The notes under the pieces: model-generated
What the model was told of the DNA's origin: nothing
Database searches by the model: none
What the model saw: the letters and a program-made list of their open reading frames with translations, nothing else
Made by a program: the position numbers and the translations under genes
Origin: Burkholderiaceae bacterium
GTDB taxonomy: Bacteria > Pseudomonadota > Gammaproteobacteria > Burkholderiales > Burkholderiaceae_E
Assembly (NCBI GenBank): GCA_016710525.1
Contig: JADJVQ010000007.1
Coordinates: 107,987 to 171,986, forward strand
DNA: 64,000 bases
Direction of reading: 5' to 3'
Shown: piece by piece, positions 58,868 through 64,000 of the stretch
Layout of the letters: each line of letters starts with the position of its first letter
How positions within the stretch are numbered: the first letter of the stretch is position 1

Positions 58868-60739
58868 TCAGATGCCGACCTGGGCGCCCAATTCCACCAC
58901 CCGATTGGGCGGAAGGTTGAAATAGCTCGCCACGCTGGCGCTGTTTTGCAGCATCCAGCCGAACAGCGAGCGGCGCCAGCCGAAGATGCCGCGCCGGGAC
59001 ACCGACACCACGGTCGGCTTGCTGGTGAAGAACGACGTCGACTGGACCTGCAGCGTCAGCCCCTTGCGCGCCGCCAGGCGCAGCACCAGTTCGATGTCCG
59101 GGTCTTCGCGGAACCCGAAATGCGCGATGACGCGAGCGATTCCATTGGCGCCGCGCTGGATCTCGACCCGCTCGTCGTCCATCACCCGTGGCACGTCGTC
59201 GAACTCGACCGTCAGGAAGACCGTGGTCTCGTGCACCACGTGGTTGTGCTTCAGGTTGTGCAGGAACGCGCCAGGACAGCCGGTGCGCGACGAACTGAAG
59301 AACACCGCATGGCCCGGTACCCGAGGCACGCCATCCAGCGGCAGAGTCAAGCCGTCTTCGAGAGTGTCGGCACCGGCCTCCTTCTTGGCGCGCAGGATGT
59401 CGATGCCGCGACGCCAGGTGGTCAGCACGGTGAACACGATCGCCGCCAGGGCCAGCGGGAACCAGCCGCCGTCCATGATCTTGGAGGCGTTGCTGGCGAA
59501 GAAGTAGAACTCGAGCACCGCAAGCACCAGGAAGATCGGCCACAAGGCCCGGCGCGCGCCCGTCGTGAAGGTCAGCGCCACCAGCAGGATCACGCTCGAC
59601 AGGAACAGGTCGCCCGCAACCGCGATGCCATAGGCCGCCGCCAGCCGATCGGAATTCTGGAATCCCAGCACCAGCAGGATGACGAGCACCAGCAGGCTCC
59701 AGTTGACCAGCGGGATATAGACCTGGCCGCGGGCAGTATCGGAGGTGTGCTTGACCTGCAGGCGGGGCAGGAAGTTCAGCCGCGAGGCCTGCTGGGTTGC
59801 CGAAAACGCCCCGGAGATGACGGCCTGCGAGGCGATCACGGTAGCCGCCATCGCCAGCCCGATCAGGGGGACCAGCATCCAATCGGGCGCCAGCAGGTAG
59901 AAGGGGTTGCGCGCCGCTTCCGGATCGCGCAGCAGCAATGCCCCCTGCCCCAGATAATTGATCATCAGCGCCGGGAACACCAGGCCGAACCAGGCCAGGC
60001 GCACCGGTTTGGGACCGAAGTGGCCCATGTCGGCATACAGCGCCTCGGCACCGGTCAGGCACAGGAATACCGCCGCGCTGGCCAGAAAGGCCCAGCCCGG
60101 GTGCTCCAGCATGAAGCGCAGCGCATGCACCGGATTGATCGCCATGAGGATCTGCGGCGTCTGGACGATGCTGGCCAGCCCCAGCGCCGACAGCGAGACG
60201 AACCAGGCGATCATGATCGGGCCGAAAAAGGCCCCGACCACCGCGGTGCCGCGGCGCTGGATCGCGAACAGGCCGATCAGCACGGCAAGCGCCAGCGGCA
60301 CGACGAAGTGTTCGGCCCCCGGCACAGCCACCGTGATCCCTTCGACGGCCGACAGCACCGAGATGGCCGGCGTGATCACCGCATCGCCGTAAAAAAGAGA
60401 TGCCGAAAACGCGCCCATCACGGTGACCAGCCACAGCAGCGCGGGCTTGTGCCTGACGGTGTTGGCCGCCCAGGACAGCAGCGCCAGCACGCCGCCCTCG
60501 CCCTGGTTGTCGAAGCGCAGCATCAGCACGACGTACTTGAGCGACACGATGATCGTGACCGCCCAGAACATCATCGAGAGCACGGCGAAGACATTGTCGG
60601 CAGTCAGCGGGATGCCGTGCTTGCCGCCGAAGGCCTCGCGAAACGCATACAGGGGGCTGGTGCCGATATCGCCATAGACCACGCCGATCGCGGCGAGCGT
60701 GATCGACCCTAATCCCTTGCTTTCGGAGCTGACGGTCAT
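58868..60739 (-). CDS. kup: Low-affinity potassium transport system protein Kup
   Basis: Proton-coupled potassium uptake permease. The 623-residue product has the family start TLAAIGVVYGDIGTSPLYA, about 12 transmembrane helices over residues 12-440 and a cytoplasmic C-terminal domain with the family residues VELGAQVGI at the end. Reading frame is intact. The gene is upstream of parE on the same strand; the two may share transcripts. It diverges from the small transporter gene at 60837. Confidence 0.96.
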   Translation of the reverse strand: MTVSSESKGLGSITLAAIGVVYGDIGTSPLYAFREAFGGKHGIPLTADNVFAVLSMMFWAVTIIVSLKYVVLMLRFDNQGEGGVLALLSWAANTVRHKPALLWLVTVMGAFSASLFYGDAVITPAISVLSAVEGITVAVPGAEHFVVPLALAVLIGLFAIQRRGTAVVGAFFGPIMIAWFVSLSALGLASIVQTPQILMAINPVHALRFMLEHPGWAFLASAAVFLCLTGAEALYADMGHFGPKPVRLAWFGLVFPALMINYLGQGALLLRDPEAARNPFYLLAPDWMLVPLIGLAMAATVIASQAVISGAFSATQQASRLNFLPRLQVKHTSDTARGQVYIPLVNWSLLVLVILLVLGFQNSDRLAAAYGIAVAGDLFLSSVILLVALTFTTGARRALWPIFLVLAVLEFYFFASNASKIMDGGWFPLALAAIVFTVLTTWRRGIDILRAKKEAGADTLEDGLTLPLDGVPRVPGHAVFFSSSRTGCPGAFLHNLKHNHVVHETTVFLTVEFDDVPRVMDDERVEIQRGANGIARVIAHFGFREDPDIELVLRLAARKGLTLQVQSTSFFTSKPTVVSVSRRGIFGWRRSLFGWMLQNSASVASYFNLPPNRVVELGAQVGI

Positions 60740-60836
60740 GGCGGCGCAGTGTAGCAGTGCAGTGCAGCAAAGACGAATCCCGCGCTATAGTGGCGGCCCT
60801 TGAACGTCCGGCCGGCGACCCGCGCGCCCGCGCCCC

Positions 60837-61211
60837 ATGACCCTGCTGAGCTTTGCTCTCGTGATCACCGGCGTGGTGCTCAATGCGCTGGCGCAGTCGC
60901 TGCTCAAGCTGGGCACCAACCAGCTCGGCGGGCTCGAATTCACATTGGCCAACGCCTGGCCCATTGCGCTGCGCACGCTCACCTTGTGGCCCTTCCTGCT
61001 CGGATTCACCTGCTATGCGGTGAGTCTGGTGGTCTGGATCGCGGCGCTGGCCCGCCTGCCGGTGACGGTGGCGTACCCGATGCTGTCGATCGGATATGTG
61101 ATCAATGCGCTGATCGCCCGCTTCTGGCTGAACGAAGCGCTGTCGGCCACCGGATGGGCGGGCATCGCGCTGATCTGCGCGGGCGTGTGGCTGATCGCCC
61201 GTCAGTCCTGA
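60837..61211 (+). CDS. Small EamA/SMR-type membrane protein, ArnE-like
   Basis: A 124-residue protein with four hydrophobic helices. The family Glu of drug/proton SMR pumps in helix 1 is missing; the segment reads LNALAQSLLKLG, as in ArnE/ArnF-like lipid-carrier or sugar-lipid flippase subunits. Its function is unknown, but drug antiport is unlikely. It converges on the kinase gene and overlaps its 3' end by 10 bases. The 97-base gap to kup contains the two divergent promoters by position only. Confidence 0.8.
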   Translation: MTLLSFALVITGVVLNALAQSLLKLGTNQLGGLEFTLANAWPIALRTLTLWPFLLGFTCYAVSLVVWIAALARLPVTVAYPMLSIGYVINALIARFWLNEALSATGWAGIALICAGVWLIARQS

Positions 61212-62620
61212 GCGGCCAGGACCGCGCCGGATCCTTTCACCACATACACGCTGCACGAGGCCTGTTCGACCACCGCGGTCGTGACCGAGCGCCCCAGGCC
61301 AAGCACCGGCTCTGAATAGTGCGCCGCGCCGATGACGATCAGCGACGCGTGGTTGGCCTGCGCGTAGTCGATCAGCGCACGGGCCTTGTCGGACGCCTCG
61401 AGCACATGCACGGACAGCCGCTCGGGCGGCAGGTTCATCGGCTCGGCCCAATGGCGCAGGCGCACCAGATGCTCGAGATGGATGCCGGACGCGGTCTTTT
61501 CGAGCGTATCCCCGTCGAAGGCGGCTGTCGGCTTGATGACCGTGAGCGCGGTCAGGCGCGCGCCTGCGGCATGTTCGATCACCCGCCGCACGGCCGCCTG
61601 CAGCGCACGCTGCAGATCATCGTCCAGGTGCGCCACATCGACCGCGGCAATCACGATCGGGGCTTGTTCGAGTTGACGGGCCGGCGCGCCGGCCATCACT
61701 TCGCCTTCTCGCCCGGCCGCGCGGAACCACCGCTTGAGGTGGGTGAACACACCGGCCCGGCCCTGGCGATCGGCGCGATCGGTCAGAACCACCTGGTCGG
61801 GATGGCGCAGGTCGAAGGCGAATTGCGCAGCGCTGGGGTAACGCCGCGCGGCCACCGGCTCGATCGCCCGCAGGATGATCTCCTGCAGCCAGGCGGGCAG
61901 ATCGGGACGCACCGCGCGCGGCGGCCTGGGCTCCAGCCAGAGCCGGTCGCGCAGACCCGACACCGAACTCGGCGACCCGAAGGGCAGTTCGCCAGTGGCC
62001 AGTTCGTACAGGGTCACCCCGAGGGCGAAGACATCGCTGCGCGGATCGTTGCGCACACCGAGCACCTGTTCGGGCGAGATGTAGGGCGCCGAGCCGACCG
62101 CGCGCCGCATCTCCTCGGCCAGCAGATCCGGCAGTCGGGCATGGTGGGACAGGCCGAAGTCGATCAGCACCGCACGCCCGTCCGGGCGCAGCAGAATATT
62201 GTCGGGCTTGACGTCCAGATGAATGGCGTCCTGCTGATGCAGACTCTCCAGAGCGTCGGCGACTGCCGCGCCGATCGCGACCAGTTGCTCCAGGGGCAGC
62301 GGAGCCTGTCCGACCAGGTCTTCGAGCAGGCGGCCCTCGATCCATTCGGTGACCAGGTAAGGCGTCTGCGAGAGATCGCCAGCGGCCACGAACCGTGGCA
62401 CATGAGGGCTGCGGATCCGTTCGAGCAGCATCACCTCCATCTCGAAGCCGACGATTCCTTCGACCGGCTGCCCCTGGCCGATCCGCGGCATCTTCATCAT
62501 CATCGGGAAGTCGGCCTGCGGCCCGGTGACCCGGTAGATGAAGCCCATCCCACCATCGTGAACACAGTCGCCGATGGTGAATCCGTCGAGCACGCGGCCC
62601 GGTTCGAGGCGGGTTTCCAA
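61202..62620 (-). CDS. Serine/threonine protein kinase with C-terminal universal stress domain
   Basis: A 472-residue cytosolic protein. The kinase domain (about 13-275) has a glycine-rich loop HDGGMG, Lys43, the catalytic loop HLDVKPDN (Asp136, Lys138, Asn141), DFG (Asp154) and an APE-like YISPEQ segment, so it should be active. The usual HRD Arg is Leu (non-RD type), suggesting control not by activation-loop phosphorylation. Residues about 320-470 form a UspA-like domain with the nucleotide-loop pattern GAAHYSEPVLGLGRSVT. No transmembrane helix is visible. It lies 16 bases downstream of a phosphoesterase gene. Confidence 0.88.
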   Translation of the reverse strand: METRLEPGRVLDGFTIGDCVHDGGMGFIYRVTGPQADFPMMMKMPRIGQGQPVEGIVGFEMEVMLLERIRSPHVPRFVAAGDLSQTPYLVTEWIEGRLLEDLVGQAPLPLEQLVAIGAAVADALESLHQQDAIHLDVKPDNILLRPDGRAVLIDFGLSHHARLPDLLAEEMRRAVGSAPYISPEQVLGVRNDPRSDVFALGVTLYELATGELPFGSPSSVSGLRDRLWLEPRPPRAVRPDLPAWLQEIILRAIEPVAARRYPSAAQFAFDLRHPDQVVLTDRADRQGRAGVFTHLKRWFRAAGREGEVMAGAPARQLEQAPIVIAAVDVAHLDDDLQRALQAAVRRVIEHAAGARLTALTVIKPTAAFDGDTLEKTASGIHLEHLVRLRHWAEPMNLPPERLSVHVLEASDKARALIDYAQANHASLIVIGAAHYSEPVLGLGRSVTTAVVEQASCSVYVVKGSGAVLAAQD

Positions 62621-62636
62621 AATCAGTGTCCGTTTC

Positions 62637-63386
62637 TCATTTGAGGCCTTCGAGCCGCCGGGCGAAGCGCTCCGGCAGCCCGGCGGCCCGGATCTTGGCA
62701 GCGGCCGCCGGATGGTCGTACGGCACGCGGAAAAAAGTCAGCGACGCGGCTCCGGTGTCGAGCACCGCATACGCGGCGGCGGTATTGCCGTCGCGCGGCT
62801 GGCCGACCGAGCCGGCCACCGCCAGCCATCGGCGGTGCCGTCCCACCGGCACCGGCACACCGGGCGACGGCGCGAAAGCCATCAGGCGCCGCCCGGCACC
62901 CTGGTAGTAGAGCATCTGGTCGTGGACATGGCCCACCAGGCACCAGAGCGCATTGGCGGCATCGATGCTGCGCGCCGCGGCACCACCGTCGCTGACGTAG
63001 CGCCACTCATGGGGAGCGTCGGCGCTGGCATGCACGAAGCAGGCATCGTGCTCATGGACGATCAGCGGCAATCCGTCGATGAACGCCCGCTGGTCGGCAG
63101 CCAGGCGATCCCGCGTCCACTCGATCACCAGCAGCGCCTCGGCGGTGAGCGATGGATCCTGGCGCGACAGGGCTTCATCGTGATTGCCCTTGAGCGCGAT
63201 CGCACCCTCGGCCACGAGATTGCCGACGCGCTCGATCACCGGTGCCGGGTCGGCGCCATAGCCGATCAGGTCGCCCAGAAAGGCGATGCGCCCGATGGCC
63301 TGCTGCTTCGCGTGGCGAAGACAGGCATCGAGCGCCTCGATGTTGGCGTGAATGTCCGACAGCAGTGCGATTCTCACGCGGCTCAA
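62637..63386 (-). CDS. Calcineurin-like metallophosphoesterase (YfcE/protein-phosphatase-like)
   Basis: A 249-residue enzyme with the full metal-site motif set: SDIHAN (10-15), GDLIGYG (near 38), KGNHDE (near 66), VHAS and GHVHD (near 150). It has no signal peptide. The family includes nucleotide and protein phosphatases; position directly before the Ser/Thr kinase suggests it may dephosphorylate the same targets. That pairing is inference. First gene of the two-gene operon. Confidence 0.88.
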   Translation of the reverse strand: MSRVRIALLSDIHANIEALDACLRHAKQQAIGRIAFLGDLIGYGADPAPVIERVGNLVAEGAIALKGNHDEALSRQDPSLTAEALLVIEWTRDRLAADQRAFIDGLPLIVHEHDACFVHASADAPHEWRYVSDGGAAARSIDAANALWCLVGHVHDQMLYYQGAGRRLMAFAPSPGVPVPVGRHRRWLAVAGSVGQPRDGNTAAAYAVLDTGAASLTFFRVPYDHPAAAAKIRAAGLPERFARRLEGLK

Positions 63387-63400
63387 TTTCGCATCGGTTC

Positions 63401-63435
63401 ACGAACGAACGGGGCCCGGCATTCGCCAGGCCCCG
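63401..63435 (-). terminator. Probable terminator of the MFS gene
   Basis: On the minus strand CGGGGCC-T-GGC/GCC-G-GGCCCCG forms a hairpin with a GAAT loop (plus 63410-63435), followed by TTCGTTCGT, just after the MFS transporter stop at 63451. The T-run is imperfect. Confidence 0.5.
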
Positions 63436-63450
63436 CAGGGACTTGCTTGT

Positions 63451-64000
63451 CTACTTCTTGGCCGCCTCGGTGGTGGTCGCTTCGGTGCCGTGCTTCTCGC
63501 CCGACATGTCGATGTCACCGCCCTTCATCAGCATGAAGATGGCCAGTGCGGCAAACGCTGCAAAACCGATGATGATCTTCCACGCTGGTCATCGCTGAAC
63601 TCGTTCTTGAAGATCAAACGTCATGGTCTCGCGCACGAAGATCATACCGATCACGAAGGTCACGCGGCTTGATCACGATCGTTACCACAGGCCGTTATAC
63701 CATGTTGCCAGTCTGAGCGACGATGGCGAACGATGTCGTTGGCAGCCAGGCCGCCAGCCAGCCATTCTCGATGTGGTACGGCAGGCTCATCGAGGTGTAG
63801 CGGATCCGGGTCGGGAACAGCTCGACGCGATAACGTCGCGGCGATCGGACCGTAGACCATCGTCACGTAGATCACCAGCACCCAGGATGCCGATGATCAT
63901 CGGCTTGTTCATCTTCGCGGGATCGGCCTTGTGCGGATAGCCTGCCGCTTTCAGCGTGTCGACAACGCTGGCAGAACTCGCCGTCCTTCTTCTTCGCTTC
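63451..64000 (-). CDS. MFS transporter, MHS-like, 3' part with many frameshifts (partial)
   Basis: Fragments in all three minus-strand frames belong to the end of one MFS transporter: DTLKAAGYPHKADPAKMNKP, LVIYVTMVYGPIAA, FPTRIRYTSMSLPYHI, GLWYPI and TFVIGMIFVRET, then an additional helix and an acidic tail ending EAAKK at 63451. The FPTRIRYTSMSLPYHIGNG segment is typical of metabolite/H+ symporters. At least five single-base shifts are needed within 550 bases, a density unlike the rest of the window. This looks like a low-quality contig edge. The substrate is unknown. The 5' part is beyond the window. Confidence 0.75.

Overview
The window is a high-GC bacterial chromosome segment. Its gene order marks it as a betaproteobacterium, most likely Burkholderiales: mucD-lepA-lepB-DUF4845-rnc-era; yceD-rpmF-plsX-fabH-fabD-fabG-acpP-fabF; rne opposite rluC next to HAD/Rieske/sppA genes; and maf beside an RsmI-like methyltransferase. 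No rRNA, tRNA, CRISPR array, insertion sequence or prophage was recognised. Nearly all of the sequence is coding, with many 4-base ATGA/GTGA or TGATG overlaps.

Region by region. 1-5900 (minus): envelope protease, translation and RNA-processing operon mucD, lepA, lepB, DUF4845, rnc, era (era runs off the left edge). 6074-13078 (minus): yceD, rpmF and the fatty-acid and phospholipid initiation genes, then a weak CptA/YgfX-like gene. The rpoE-rseA-rseB genes that normally sit between fabF and mucD are absent. 13111-21774: maf and an RsmI-like methyltransferase (plus), facing sppA, a HAD-Rieske fusion and rluC (minus), then rne (plus) behind a leader of about 430 nt. 21986-25851 (plus): molybdenum-cofactor operon moaA-fdhD-mobA-moeA. 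26031-31534 (plus): CzcCBA-type heavy-metal efflux. 31609-32269 (minus): two small cytochromes c. 32448-34541 (plus): MoxR ATPase and a CoxE/VWA protein. 34630-41542 (minus): an orphan PilB/GspE ATPase, a DNA-glycosylase/spermidine-synthase-like fusion, htpG and a MocR regulator that diverges from an EamA permease (41625-42602, plus). 42616-47721 (minus): a response regulator, LysM-FecR protein and CHASE2 histidine kinase operon. 47905-54456 (minus): a carbohydrate-type ABC transporter with an MBL-fold lipoprotein and a 3-hydroxyisobutyryl-CoA hydrolase-like enzyme. 54524-60739 (minus): kup-parE-parC. 60837-63386: a small DMT transporter (plus) and a Ser/Thr kinase-UspA protein with its metallophosphatase (minus). 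63451-64000: the badly frameshifted end of an MFS transporter.

A recurring feature is single-base frameshifts, often in homopolymers, in genes expected to be intact: fabF, htpG, mucD, czcA, one ABC permease, probably the MocR gene, and the MFS gene. In each of the first five, correcting the one or two predicted indels gives a full-length product. I read these as sequencing or assembly errors rather than gene decay.

The candidates most worth following are two unusual gene fusions (glycosylase/spermidine synthase-like and HAD/Rieske), the RR/LysM-FecR/CHASE2 kinase module with an 11-residue tandem repeat at the kinase C-terminus, the kinase-UspA/phosphatase pair, and the missing sigma-E module. 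None is proven to be a new system from sequence alone.
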